Below, in pieces: positions 32,585-45,830 of a DNA stretch of 64,000 nt (the stretch's first letter is position 1; the number at the start of each line of letters is the position of its first letter). The position numbers and the translations under genes were made by a program. Where the stretch lies: the NCBI GenBank assembly GCA_027605045.1, contig JAQFWX010000071.1, positions 124,001-188,000 of the forward strand, read 5' to 3'. The notes below the pieces were generated by a model. It made no database searches and was not told where the DNA came from. It saw only the letters and a list, made by a program, of their open reading frames with translations. This DNA is from Phallus indusiatus (Eukaryota > Basidiomycota > Agaricomycetes > Phallales > Phallaceae).

Positions 32585-34467
32585 ATGGAGCAACCAGCCT
32601 CACCCACAACGTCGACGGCGACCGAGTCAGCATCCTCGCTTTTACCTTCCTTACAGTCCTCGAAGCCGTCGACACCGTTTTCTCGTCCCGCTAGTCGCGG
32701 TGTGGGTGCTTTGGCTCGAAGCTCTATCCTCACCCCGGGCTCCGGAAATGTAACTCGTATACCTCCCACTCTTCAGGCCAGAATGGCTGCAGTGCGTATA
32801 CATTTCACAATTTACTAGACCACGTTTTTTACGTTTTATTCAGATTGCGGCACGTAATGCTAAATCACCAACATCTTCGCCGGTGGATCAAGTCGCTGGC
32901 GCATTGAAACAAACAAGACTCGATTCTCCTCCTATCCGTCGTCCTCCGCCTCCTCCAGCTCTGGCTGCCAAACGAAAACCATTTGGTTTGACACTCGCTG
33001 ATCTAGGCAGCGCTGGGGATAACGTCGCTGCGGCTGGTTTGGGTGCTGGACGACCCATGAGATTGGAGGATCCGTTTGAATCCCCCGCTGGGCGGAAAAC
33101 AAATTCGCAGAACGGAAGTGGCACACCTTTTTCTAATTTCTCCAGAATTGTGTACGTATAACATTTGTTTTCGATTTCTGGGTCATTTTTTTCATTGCTG
33201 ACAACCAAATTTGATGTCCGCAGCGACCCCTCAGGCGCACTCAAGTTCGGTGGAAAAGCGGTTCTTCATGCCTCCGGCGTCGATTTTTCCAACGGCTCGT
33301 CATTCGCTATCAATATGGGTGAATTAGAACTCCGAGAAGAGCTGGGAAGAGGTAATTACGGAACAGTGAAGAAGGTGCGCCATATACCCACGAATGTTTT
33401 GATGGCTATGAAGGTATGCTGCTTCCGTGCTATGTTTCTTCTTTTGACTGATTTGGAGAATCCAGGAAATACGTCTTGAGTTGGATGATTCCAAATTGAA
33501 TGCGATAATCATGGAATTGGATATTCTGCATCGAGCAACATCGTCTCAGATCGTCGAGTTTTACGGTGCATTCTTCATCGAAACCTGCGTCTACTATTGT
33601 ATGGAATATATGGACGCTGGCAGTTTAGACAAACTGGTTGACGGAGGTGTCGAAGAAGATGTTCTGGCCCGTATCACCCATAATATTGTAAAAGGGTTGA
33701 AGTTCTTAAAGGATTCCCTACAAATTATTCACAGAGGTAAGCGTGTTGCGTCTTGACTTCCTGCTCCATCTCATTTATGTTTCATATGTTAGACGTTAAA
33801 CCCACCAACGTACTTGTAAATCGGCGAGGCGATGTGAAGCTATGCGACTTTGGTGTGTCAGGTCAGCTCGAGAAGAGTTTGGCAAAAACAAATATTGGCT
33901 GTCAGAGCTATATGGCGGTGCGCGACCAGCTCCACTCTGCTTCACACGCTTCGCATACTGATTATATGTTTAGCCGGAACGTATAAAAGGCGAATCGCAA
34001 GATAACGCGGGAACATATACCGTATCTTCCGATGTTTGGTCACTGGGATTAACGATCTTGGAGCTTGCCATGGGCACATATCCTTATCCTCCAGAAACGT
34101 ACTCGAACGTATTTGCTCAACTTCAAGCCATTGTTCATGGCCCACCACCAGAGATGCCCGATAGCTATAGCGATACTGCTCGTGATTTTGTCAGCTCATG
34201 GTGAGCACGATGTGTCTCATTTGATAACAACTCTGACCCTTCGATAGTATGATGAAAGAACCCGAGGCTCGAGCCACTTATGCTGAATTGTTGGTAAGTT
34301 TATTAATTTATGTATTTGCTCTCGATGCGTGTAACTTATCTACCTATCAGGAACATCCATTTTTGGTCGAAGACCGAACTCGGAAAGTTGAAATGGTTGG
34401 CTGGGTAGCACGAGCTCTTGAGCGCCGTGAAAAAGCGCAAGTAATCGCAGCTGAACAGGGGACATGA
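32585..34467 (+). CDS. PBS2: MAP kinase kinase of the HOG pathway (Pbs2/Wis1)
   Basis: MAPKK that phosphorylates the Hog1/Sty1 stress kinase. The disordered N-terminus ([18 protein letters not shown]) has Pro-rich docking-like stretches, including [14 protein letters not shown]. The pre-kinase signature [18 protein letters not shown] is diagnostic of Pbs2. Kinase motifs: Gly loop [25 protein letters not shown] with the ATP-binding Lys, catalytic loop [28 protein letters not shown], and activation segment [18 protein letters not shown] with the Ser/Thr phosphosites. The intron at about 33917 falls inside MA/PERIKG. It ends EREKAQ-like with [17 protein letters not shown]. Seven or so short introns, all in frame. 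It appears intact. Confidence 0.94.
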
Positions 34468-34984
34468 CTTCTGTCATTGTCCGTAGCTGTATATTGTCTG
34501 TTGAACGTTATGACCTTCCACGCAATGTTTCATCCGATGACCCAGGCATGTTGGCATTCGATTTACGACCTAGCCACACCCTGGGCGCGCTGTAATTCCC
34601 TCTTTTCCCCTGTATACCGGACGACGCATGCTATACACGATTTATGCGTCGTCTACCCCCATTTTGACTGGAAGAACTGTATGGTTTATCTTTTTCTTCA
34701 GCATATGTTATATATCCGCCCATCTTGACCACCAACGCCGTCACTACGCTATTCTATCTAGCCTAGCATACTTATATGTGTATACTATAGTTACATTATA
34801 ACATTTATGAAGATTGCAGTCCTTTTTACTACGACTAGGAAAATAGAAGAACCACTGCAAGTCAAATAACGAATTCAAACTCCGACATGTTATCTAACAG
34901 TTGCGGACTTGCCACCATTAAGAACTGTTTTATTCCGGAACGTCATCGACATTTCACGCAGGTCATCGCTGAATATACACGCTC
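34468..34984. other. Intergenic, PBS2 3' region and ESA1 promoter
   Basis: Positions 34468-34984 hold no convincing ORF. The right half should carry the ESA1 promoter and 5' UTR; I see no distinct motif. Confidence 0.5.
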
Positions 34985-36723
<1,739 letters not shown>

Positions 36724-37258
36724 TTTATTCTATGCTTGTAAACCACTTGTATCTTTATTATTGTTGAATTCTTACATTAATCATTGTAATTTCGTAACAT
36801 TGGGGACAAAGGCTTATACCAGTTACATATACATGTAGAAGCAGAAAAAGCTCCCGAAAGTTGACAGAGAAGAATCTCTAGAGCCAGTGTAGTCGGAACC
36901 ATCGTCGTACAAATCAACGTAGTTGTCCGATTATCCAATAGTAATATCAAGAAACGATGAGTAGACATGTGTTTCGCTAACTTGTATTGGGAAAGGCATA
37001 TTGATAATGAAGGGGCATGGCCCATTCGCGAAATGTAGTATGCAGGAGCTTCTTCAAACGGATCAGAAGAAAGACAAAGGTATGGAAGGTATGATGTCTT
37101 CCTCGATGCCGCTTGTAGGCTCGGATTCGTAATCCCAGATGTAATAGCCCACGAGGATGGTAATATCACCGGTAACAAGGAGAGAGGAGCATTCGTTTAG
37201 AGACGGTAACACTGCCAGCAAAAGATCGGTTAGAAACGCTTTCCGACACAACAATATT

Positions 37259-37841
37259 TCAGGTGTTGTATTCCTTCTCGGCATTCAATGATCGTGCTCT
37301 TTTTCTTAAGCGGGCGGTCGACTTTCTTTCTGTGGTATACGACCATATTCAAAGATGAGCATAGAAGATTCAAAGGGGGGAGAGATCAAACCGACCTTCG
37401 TTACTTGCCGTAGTAGTAGTGGCGCTGCTCTTATCAGGAGAAGATTGTTCTGATGCGGTATCAAAGAGCATCTGCATCGATGAGAGGAATTCGTCTCCAT
37501 CGTATAGCTCTTGAGATGGAAGATCATGGTAACCATGGGTTGTATCAATTCCTAAAGTCCGGGCTACAAGATAAGAAATAATATCCTAATTCAAATTTAT
37601 ATGTTAATGGTTACAATTCCTGTCAGATTTTTACGTACAAGTGATATGAGGAAAGCCCATGGCAATATGAGCAAAAACGCCGACATACGCAACGCTGACG
37701 ATACGCTTGATACCCATGAAGATGGCGGAGGATGCACCAAGTACGCTAAGACATCGAAGATGCAATCACAGAGAAAGAGCATTACTTCGATTACATTTTT
37801 GGCAGACAGGAAGTCCGGAAAAAGCGAGTCAGGGACGACAT
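37259..37841 (-). CDS. Hypothetical small membrane protein, 3' end uncertain
   Basis: I do not recognise this protein. The best model starts at ATG 37841 (MSSLTRFFRTSCLPKI), presequence-like with basic and Ser residues. A GTAATC...TTAG intron leads in frame to VLGASSAIFMGIKRIVSVAY, then VGVFAHIAMGFPHIT, a hydrophobic segment. A second intron with acceptor CTTGTAG leads to SRTLGIDTTHGYHDLPSQEL and an acidic/Ser region. A third leads to a basic tail (RLRKRARSLNAEKEYNT) and a stop at 37259. Open minus-strand frames continue to 36777, so the true 3' end may lie further left. A mitochondrial location is a guess from the N-terminus. Confidence 0.4.
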
Positions 37842-38848
37842 GCCCGTGTGCTGGCGAAAGGCTTTCAAAGGTCTTTTTCAATTGAGAATCGTGATAACCT
37901 ACAACATATGTAATAGGCGCCAAGCGATGCACTGCCAGGAAGCTCAGTGCGTCATTAATTCATTGCGCTCGGGCTGCAATGCGCTACTTCTTTCACTTCT
38001 AAAGAATCCTAGTTCTGTCTTCTTAGTGCTTATTATCCGAGATTCTCGGTTTTTTCCTTGGTCTTATTTTAGACGATGTCAAGGCTACTCGGGTCTATGC
38101 CATACGCGAAAAGTAGCAATAAAGCCAGGAACCACTTTGAACAGGATTCCATAATTGAATTGTCTTTTCAAAAACTCGGCATTCTCTTGAAAGATTCTCT
38201 TCGCCTAAATGTATCGCGGATGTGGAATAGCGACCCGGACACAAATATTGAAGGTTGAAATGCAGAGACATACTGGTAATATCTTATCCGAAGCCAAGCT
38301 CAGGTAGTAAGGACAAGGGCCGCCAGAACGCTTCAAGCAAGTGTCAAAACTCCTATTATGTACATGCTCTTAGATTAATGAACTAATGTATGGAAAGACG
38401 ACCCGTTTGTTTTATAGAATATGGCTCGTGCTTATGCGTGGTTTTGGACTTTATGCATACCTTCATATGCTTCCCACTTCTCTGATTCGGCATGTTCGCA
38501 GTTAGTTCCGAGAGCTTGTATTGGCCGTCTGTCCTACAACAGAATACAATACTAAGATTTTCAAGAAGGCGGCACGAAGACACGGGTTTCTCGCAGTCCA
38601 GTCTTTATCGACAAATATGAAATTTGAATATGAAATACACTCGTAGCTCATGTCAACGACAACAACTGCCCAAAGTTTTGTTATTTTCAAGGGAGAACCC
38701 GAAATGTAAGAACAGCGAACACCTATTCCTATGTATACAACAGATATACCAGAAACAACCGAATAAAACAATAAAGAAAAGGAAAAATAAGAAAAGAAAA
38801 ATAAGGAAAGGGAAGGGAAAAAAACAGATAGTGTGTGTTGATAATACA
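37842..38848. other. Intergenic, no gene seen
   Basis: About 1 kb between the uncertain membrane-protein gene and the CSL gene stop. Positions 38755-38830 are an A/G-rich run on the plus strand, probably 3' UTR of the CSL gene. No conserved frame found. Confidence 0.45.
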
Positions 38849-41800
38849 TCATGGGTATAAAACGTTCGAGGGGAATACAACTCCATCTCCACGAACAAGT
38901 AAAATTTGTGTCCGTTTTGGTAGCGAATTTTCCGGTGGCAGACATGTGAGTACCTGTTTGTAAGAATGAGGGGGCACGTTCATCATTTTGGGGAGAGAAA
39001 AGATCTTACCTCAGTGCACCTAATCTCGACATGGGGTGACGGCTCTGAGCCGAAGAACACCGTAACTGGATCAGCTTTTGAAAAGTTCTCTCCGTAAACT
39101 GTGAGAGATTTAGATGCTAGTGGGTTTGGCTTCGTCATCGCTGCTCTTGACGCGGCACAGCTGGCTTTAGGTGCTTCGGCAGCCCGATCGGGCATGAGAT
39201 ACTTGACGACGCCAGGAATGGGCGTAACTGGCTTGGAAGGTATCGGGAAAGAAGCAGATGACAACGCAGATGCGTGTGGCGAGTCGAATAGTACAGGGGG
39301 AACGTAGAAATTATAGCGCACTTGATCTGAGGAAAGAAAAAAGGTCAGCCAGATTTTTCGAAGGAGATTTTAGATTCTCTTCTTACCTGTACCGACGATA
39401 GTCCAAACACTCGTCTCACCAATGTCAACCTGCCAAACAGCTCCTGATGACGCACCACCGTCATTTGAATGAGATTGTCGGCCGGACGACGTCGAACTCT
39501 GTGAATTCTGCCGCCGACGATTGCCTTTAGGAGTTTTAGGGATCGGTCCAGTCGTACTGCTAACACTATTCCGCTTTCCACGCTTCACTCGTCCACCATC
39601 CGATGACGGAGGATAATCCGAGTCTGGCGGGGATGGTGGAACGTTGTTTCCAAAGTAATCTCCATTAAGTCCTGTCGGTGGGGGAGTCGACAGTAAAGGC
39701 GAATCCGGAAGACCTGGCGGGCTCGAATCTGGAGAACTGCTAGAAATCGTCCAAGTTCGACCTTCAACCGGTCTATACGTGTTCACCTTCTCGCCCATAC
39801 ATGAGAGGAACGAGCCAGTTGTGCCTGGAGACCCGGGAGGTGGAGGCACACTTTTCGCCGCATCATACACTTCAAACGCAATTTTGTGCAATTGGGAGAC
39901 GGGATCACCGCAAACCTCGCCAGGAGGGCAGTAATTGTCCGGGACACCTTTGGCACCCTCCTGAAGACCACCTCCGACGACAACAGTTGCATGGTCTACT
40001 TTCCGGATGATCAACACTGGGCTTACGACGCCGGAAGTCAAACATTGTAAGACTACTGTTTGATTGTAGTAGACGGGGATTTGGGAGCCGTTGTTTGTGA
40101 AGGGAATGGCATTAGGCGGGGGCGAAGGATAGTCGGGTTGAGGTGGTGGGGGCGGGGGTACATCAATACCGCCCGATGGCTTGTTCACATCCACAATGTA
40201 AATAACAAAAGGATCTACAGATAAACGGTTGATTTAGTCAAAATTTTCCTGTTAATTTGATTGAAGAGATATGGGCTTACCCCAACTAGCGGTTCGAGCG
40301 ACAAATGAGGGAGTAGCGTTGCGATGGCGAGCATCAATTCCAGGTAGGGCCGCACCATCCGATCCTTTGAATGACGATCCTGAGCCAGAAACGCACAAAT
40401 ACTTTGTTGATACTGTTTGGGACCGTAACCGGTGAAAGAGGGAAATAGTGGACCCGTGATTGATGCATACTAATCGAGAGATCATCTAAATCAGTTGAAA
40501 GGGAAGAAACAGAGAGGTGGCTCACATTCCAAATTTTTCGCACTCTGACGTTTCTTAGACGGTTTGCTAATAACTTTGATGGGTCTGCTCGTGAAAGTAC
40601 CAATAACACGCTCAGGCTCGTCATCAGAAGTTGGAGCCATGATTTTAACCAATGCCTCGACTTTTTTCCGTTTTTCATCGACATCAGAAATGTACAATTG
40701 CTTGCCAACACAGCGACCAATGTAAGTAGTCCCTGTAGGAGGATCATTGACATCAAATGTCTTTCCAGAAGTTCCAGTCCATTCTACCGATGTCTCTTGA
40801 GGAGACGGTTCGCCACTAATGGAGATAACGGCTCGTGGAGGTGCTAATTTAGCTTCTTCCCCACGACGATAAGTTTCCGACCACCAACTGTTACCGATCA
40901 AAATAGCCGTAGGAGGGGGACATAGGAACCTATAAAAAGAGAGATAAATGTCAGAAGATACAGCATCTAAGCCAGAATTTCTGTCTTATTACGAACCGCT
41001 TTTCAGTGCCATAGCTTTTTTGGGCCACTTTACTAGACATGACAATAACGGCTCTTTCTCCATGACCAATTCGATTAGGACTTGCCATATACTGTTCAAG
41101 GTAAGGACTAAATATTTAAAAAATTACGAGAGCGAAAAGAAGCCTCTTCTTTGAGCACATTTCGCCAATCAGAAGCTTTAGATTTATGGACTAACCGAAT
41201 GAATGATTGCAAGTCAGTTCCGCCCTGGCCGGAATGAGGTTGTAATTTCATTCGAGATAAAGTCTCGTCTACGCCCATGGCAGTGACAGGAAGGCGTAAT
41301 GCAAGTTCACTCTGGGTGGCACTGACGCCATATTGATAGCCATCTTGGAAATTCGAATTGTTAGGTTCTACTTTAAAGCCATGGGTGGCATGGGGAGCGA
41401 CGTGGCGGAAGACTTCTGGACCTGGTTTAGACCGTATTGGTATTGAGCTGCCTGATACATGGGGAAAGTCCATGGAAAAGCGTGAAGGACCCCAAAAGTA
41501 CCGTTTAAACCAAAATCGTCTAAATGGGGGTTGCTTGAGGGCCGACGGTCTAGCGTCATGTCGTTAAACGAGGGATGAGCACCCTCGACGTTGTTTGGGA
41601 CAACTCCTGAAAAGTTGTATTGAGGTCGATGTAGTGAGTTGGCGGGGTCTATTGCATACAAGGCGTAAGAAAGGTCGTGATGCAGGATGAAGCGCGAAAT
41701 ATACCTGTTTCGTATGGACTCGCGGATCCATTTAGTGGGGTATCGTGGAAAGAGCCGGATCCGTTAGCATATAACAGATCCTGGCCGTATGATGATAAGG

Positions 41801-42164
41801 CGGGTGACGGGTTGATTGAAGGGGCAGAAGAGAAGGATCGGTATTTAGCACCGTATGAGGTACTGGAGGAGGTGAAGAAATCGTAGTTTTGGGAGTCCAT
41901 GTCCAAGTTCTCTGGGGGTTCGAAATTGGGAGGAGGGACACCTGGAGAAATTTGAGAAGAACGCTGTATGTGTTGGGATGAGGAGGAAGCACGACTGCCT
42001 CGGAGGACGCTCAGGGATGAATCGATGTCTGGGTAGGAGTTTTGGGGATGAGTGTTTTGGATCGAGCGGTCGGGGAACGACATGTCGTGCATTGATTTTG
42101 GATGGAGGATATCATCCCAGTTGTTGTGGGGGGTGAAGAAGGATGTCGACTCGTCAACTTCCAT
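38849..42164 (-). CDS. CSL (CBF1/Su(H)/LAG-1) transcription factor
   Basis: Fungal member of the CSL family, like fission yeast Cbf11/Cbf12, which bind GTG(G/A)GAA sites and control adhesion, lipid and cell-cycle genes. The first ~250 residues are disordered (MEVDESTSFFTPHNNWDDIL). The N-terminal Rel-like DNA-binding domain includes FLCPPPTAILIGNSWW and TYIGRCVGKQLYISDVDEKR. The beta-trefoil domain follows: LCINHGSTISLFHRLRSQTV, STKYLCVSG, WDPFVIYIVDVN, then a fungal Pro-rich insertion, VYYNQTVVLQCLTSGVVSPV, and LIIRKVDHATVV. A long Ser/Pro insertion precedes VWQVDIGETSVWTIVGT. The C-terminal domain (ASKSLTVYGENFSKADPVTV, FFGSEPSPHVEIRCTEV) ends GDGVVFPSNVLYP. About 950 aa with many introns. 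Confidence 0.92.
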
Positions 42165-44363
42165 TGCTTCAGCTCAGAAAAAAAAAATATGGTGTCTCTG
42201 GATAAGAAAGGGCTGGTAAAATAACATCAGTTTTCCGGGTCAGAAGAAAAGGGCTGAAAGGGATGTTATGTACCTGGGGGAACGGAATGAATGGGAGAGA
42301 AAGAGAGAGGAGAGACAAGAGAGAGCCACAGAAGATGTGCAGCAGCAGCAGTAGCGGGATTCCGAATAGAGGAAGGTGAAATGAAAGGATGCTTTATGCT
42401 TATTATACTTATAACAGAGTGGTTCGGGTTGTCATCTGGAGGCGCTTGGATAACCGCGAATCTTTTAAGAACGTTATGGGTTGGTTGGTCCACGGAAATC
42501 AAAACATTTTTGCAGTTGAAGACTATCTAGGGGTGATCGGGAGGATTCAAGCTAAAAAAGATGGTTGGGGGATGTATCCCAGGATACACACAGGCTGGGG
42601 GCTGCGTTGGGTTGGCTAAGGTTCTTCTCGGTCCCCGAAAGAGGTTCTAGCTGCGGTGCCAAAAAAAGAATTTATTTGACCGCTCGGCTTTAGGGAATAT
42701 CGTATATATATAAAAATAAAAATTAATCAATAATCAATAATCAATTTCGTTTGAATTTACTTCTGCGACGAGTCCGATGAGTCCGTTAATTCGTGATTCG
42801 AGGCTGCCGTCACACCGAGTCTAGTAGTTCAAAAGCGAGCTTGCACAAGATTCTAGCTTTGAGCTAGAGAGAGAGAGAGAGACTGTTTATCTCGGATGAA
42901 CTCGGAAAAAGAATAACGGCTGTTTTTGACACTTTTGAGCCGGAGAGAGGAGCTGCTTAGTGTGCATGCGTCTCGAAAAGCGAACACAACTCGGAGCTGT
43001 CGGGGCTTCGAAGAGGAGAGACTGGCATTCTGCTTCCGCGGCAATTTGCGAAGGAGGGGATGGTGTGGTGCTGGTCGTGCCTGACCCTCTCTCTCCCATA
43101 AACACGAAAAACATCAACAAAATTGACCAACCTTGTTCTGTGCTTCTCGATCCAGTCTCCATGACTTGTTTACCGCCTTCTCCGAAGATACGAACTAAAT
43201 ACATTCTGTCTGGTAGAAGAACGACTGAATTGAAAATACGACCTGTCTCTTGCCGGGACCTTTGAGGTACTACTGGCACTCCTTAGTGTTAGTTTCTAGA
43301 TCCTCCGGATAAAACTCTATCCTGTTTGTTTTTTCGAAAAGAATTTTATGCCTGCCTGGAGCTGCAACGTCACGCGGACCACATAGTGATCGAGAGGCGA
43401 CATGATATGTACAGGTATTATCAGTATACTGGTGCTCTCCCCGTAGGACTGGTAGATTGCGCAAATGCCGACCCTGTGCCACCACACCCTTAGCTCCAAA
43501 TTCCAAAAAAAAAGGATTCAAAGAAAAAAAAATAATAAAAATCTATAGTGGCCGTCTCGGCCAGCGCGACCTGTTGATCAGCGTTTTAGTCAGCACTGCG
43601 CAGCCGGATCTTTTATCCAAATGTTCGATCGCGTTCTAGTTGGATGTCATGACCGTCGCAACAAACAACATCCAGTCACCAAAGTAAAGTATGTCGGTCT
43701 TCTGATTGGTGCCTTGCCTGATGTTTACGTACGTCATTTAATTCATTCATTCTTCGCCCAGATGTCTGTGCACCTTAGTTCCTAAAATAAAACGCGAAGA
43801 ACTTTCCAAAGTAATTAACCGAACTCTTGATGGGTATGTGCATCAGTCAAAAGTCTACTTTTGGCTTTTACAAGTATGCTGTGGCGCTCTGGCATCTGAA
43901 TAACATAATGATACCTAATAATTAGGTATGCACTGATGACAATTACGGCGATAGTTTACGGCGATGTCAGGCCAGGCATCATGTAAGCTCATTGCCTCGC
44001 GATAGTGGCAGCGTCGGGGTCATTACATAGTGGCGCAACGAGAAGGAAAGGAAATAATTACCAACCGGCAATAATGTCTCAAATAGGGGATGGCTCATTT
44101 GGCGTTCTACTTTCATTTCCTTAATTTTTTTTTTCAACTCTATGTAGTAGCTGAGATGAAGTGGGGCAAGATTCAGAGAGCATGTATTGACGTAGGTAGT
44201 GCTGTCTTCAGGAGTATAACCGTTCCGAATTGGTGCCTGAACGAACCCCTCTAGCTGACGTGCCCAAATATAAAATATATGAACTCCTCAAAGTGCCTTC
44301 CTAAAGCAGGTACGTCCGACATTAAAAAAAGTGGGAACAGCTCAATTGTGTTAAAGACTAGGT

Positions 44364-44400
44364 TTTTCTTTCTTTCTTTCTTTCTTTCTTTTTTCTTTTT
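44364..44400. repeat. (TTTC)n microsatellite
   Basis: About seven TTTC units followed by a T-rich end. Confidence 0.85.
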
Positions 44401-44475
44401 CATGTTGTTATGGTCGATCGAGGCTAACTATTGGTATCAGACATCACATCTACGCGTGAACAGATATGTTAGAAG

Positions 44476-44811
44476 ATGCACATCACGCGATCGTTTCGAG
44501 TGCTAGGACGATGTACTATATCAGCTTCCTTTACTCTGGCAGATATTTTAAAAGCAGCACGTATCGTAATCGAACATTGCGAGATGCCTGGTGATCAATT
44601 AAGCGTAGAATGTCGAGTCTATAATAATAAACACAAATATGATTTTGAAAGAGCGCGTCAGTTCCTGTTCAACAGTTGGATAATGCAGACAATGATCCCG
44701 TCTGTCCCCGAAATCTGGGATACTCCCTCACCAACGACGATATCTGATATCGTGAATACTGCGGACGACCAGCGTCTAATTCTTTATCGAGAGCCACACA
44801 GAAAACAATAA
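44476..44811 (+). CDS. Possible small ORF, doubtful
   Basis: A 111-codon frame beginning MHITRSFRVLGRCTISASFT with a balanced, non-repetitive composition (RVYNNKHKYDFERARQFLFN). I see no domain, no clear introns and no recognisable neighbour. It is listed because it is the most protein-like frame in the 42.2-45.8 kb gap. Confidence 0.2.
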   Translation: MHITRSFRVLGRCTISASFTLADILKAARIVIEHCEMPGDQLSVECRVYNNKHKYDFERARQFLFNSWIMQTMIPSVPEIWDTPSPTTISDIVNTADDQRLILYREPHRKQ

Positions 44812-45788
44812 TACAATATCATATGCTGTATGTTATATGTGTTATGTCGTATGTATGTATGTATATGTTATATTATGTATTTAAACAGATCTCAGATCTC
44901 AGATTTCAGATTTATCAGGTCCCGTCCTTTTAAGCTTCTTCAAAAATTAAAAGGAGATTTACACAATGTGCGCACACACTTTTGCCTTTCCTCCTCATGC
45001 CATTGGGTGCAGTCCTCTCTTCCTTGCTCCTCCTTTCTGATGTATATCAAGGTTGCGGTACCAGTTATACATAGCCATTGTAGCCAGTCAGCCAGTAGCA
45101 TATGCACTTGTCTGATGAATACCAATCGAATCATAAGAAGATACGACGACGATTGAATGAAGCCAAGAGCGTCGACGATAGGACCGTTTGAACTATCAAA
45201 AGTAATTGCATCCATGATTCTGAGACCTTAGACGGTCGACGGCGAGACGGCCGCAGCACATCATGTGTTGTAGTGTTTACCAGAACTGTCCGACAACTCC
45301 GGCAGAATAATACTGTTGTTTGCACACTCTTTGATTGTCATGTACCTACGAAGCCTTCTAGACAATAATTTGGATGATTATAGTTGCGAATGCCGTTAAA
45401 CGAAAACTGTGTCGCGAGCTCAGCAAGATGACTAAGCCAGAAGCCATGATACTGGCCAGCGAATTCGCCAAAGTGTACTGTATATATAATATGAGGAGTA
45501 TACATTCGTTTGAATCTATATCGCTTTTATCGCTATTAGGTTTGCGCTAATATATTATGTACAATTGCCCCCAGTGCCAGTGAGCAGTTACGCCACGAGG
45601 AACTCGCGTCCGTGGTCTAAGAATACAACCACCCAGACGGCTTACGCGCGCCAAGTTATCATCCTCATCCCTTCATCCCGTTTCTCCTCCTCGTCTTCCT
45701 CCTCGTCATAGCTTGACGAAGTCTGTCTTTTTCCGTACAGCTTTTCTTCTTTTTCTTTTCTAAAGTACTCAAACGGAAATTCAGACAG

Positions 45789-45825
45789 TCTTTTTTTCTC
45801 ATTTTTTTTTTCTTTTTTTTTTTTT
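45789..45825. promoter_or_regulatory. Poly-T tract upstream of the 45831 gene
   Basis: Two T runs broken by single C/A bases end six bases before the start codon. Poly(dA:dT) tracts exclude nucleosomes in fungal promoters. Confidence 0.45.
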
Positions 45826-45830
45826 CGTAT

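Larger units (their letters stand above)
42165..45830. other. Gene-sparse 3.7-kb region
   Basis: No convincing gene. The left part must contain the CSL promoter and perhaps a long 5' UTR. Contents seen: an AT-rich block with AATCAAT repeats (42700-42745), a GA microsatellite near 42868-42882, an 8-bp-stem hairpin ATACCTAATAATTAGGTAT near 43912-43930, TTTC and TATG microsatellites, CAGATCT-type direct repeats at 44886-44912, and a poly-T tract before 45831. Several 80-130-codon frames exist on both strands without splice support or similarity. Confidence 0.5.

Noticed and set aside
42758..42805. Possible hammerhead ribozyme (GTCCGATGAGTCCG)
   Set aside because: The core CTGANGA is CCGATGAG here, and no matching GAAA strand or closing stem is found.
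42887..43521. Two adjacent minus-strand frames that might be one gene
   Set aside because: No ATG begins the upstream frame, no splice pair joins the two, and neither resembles a known protein.
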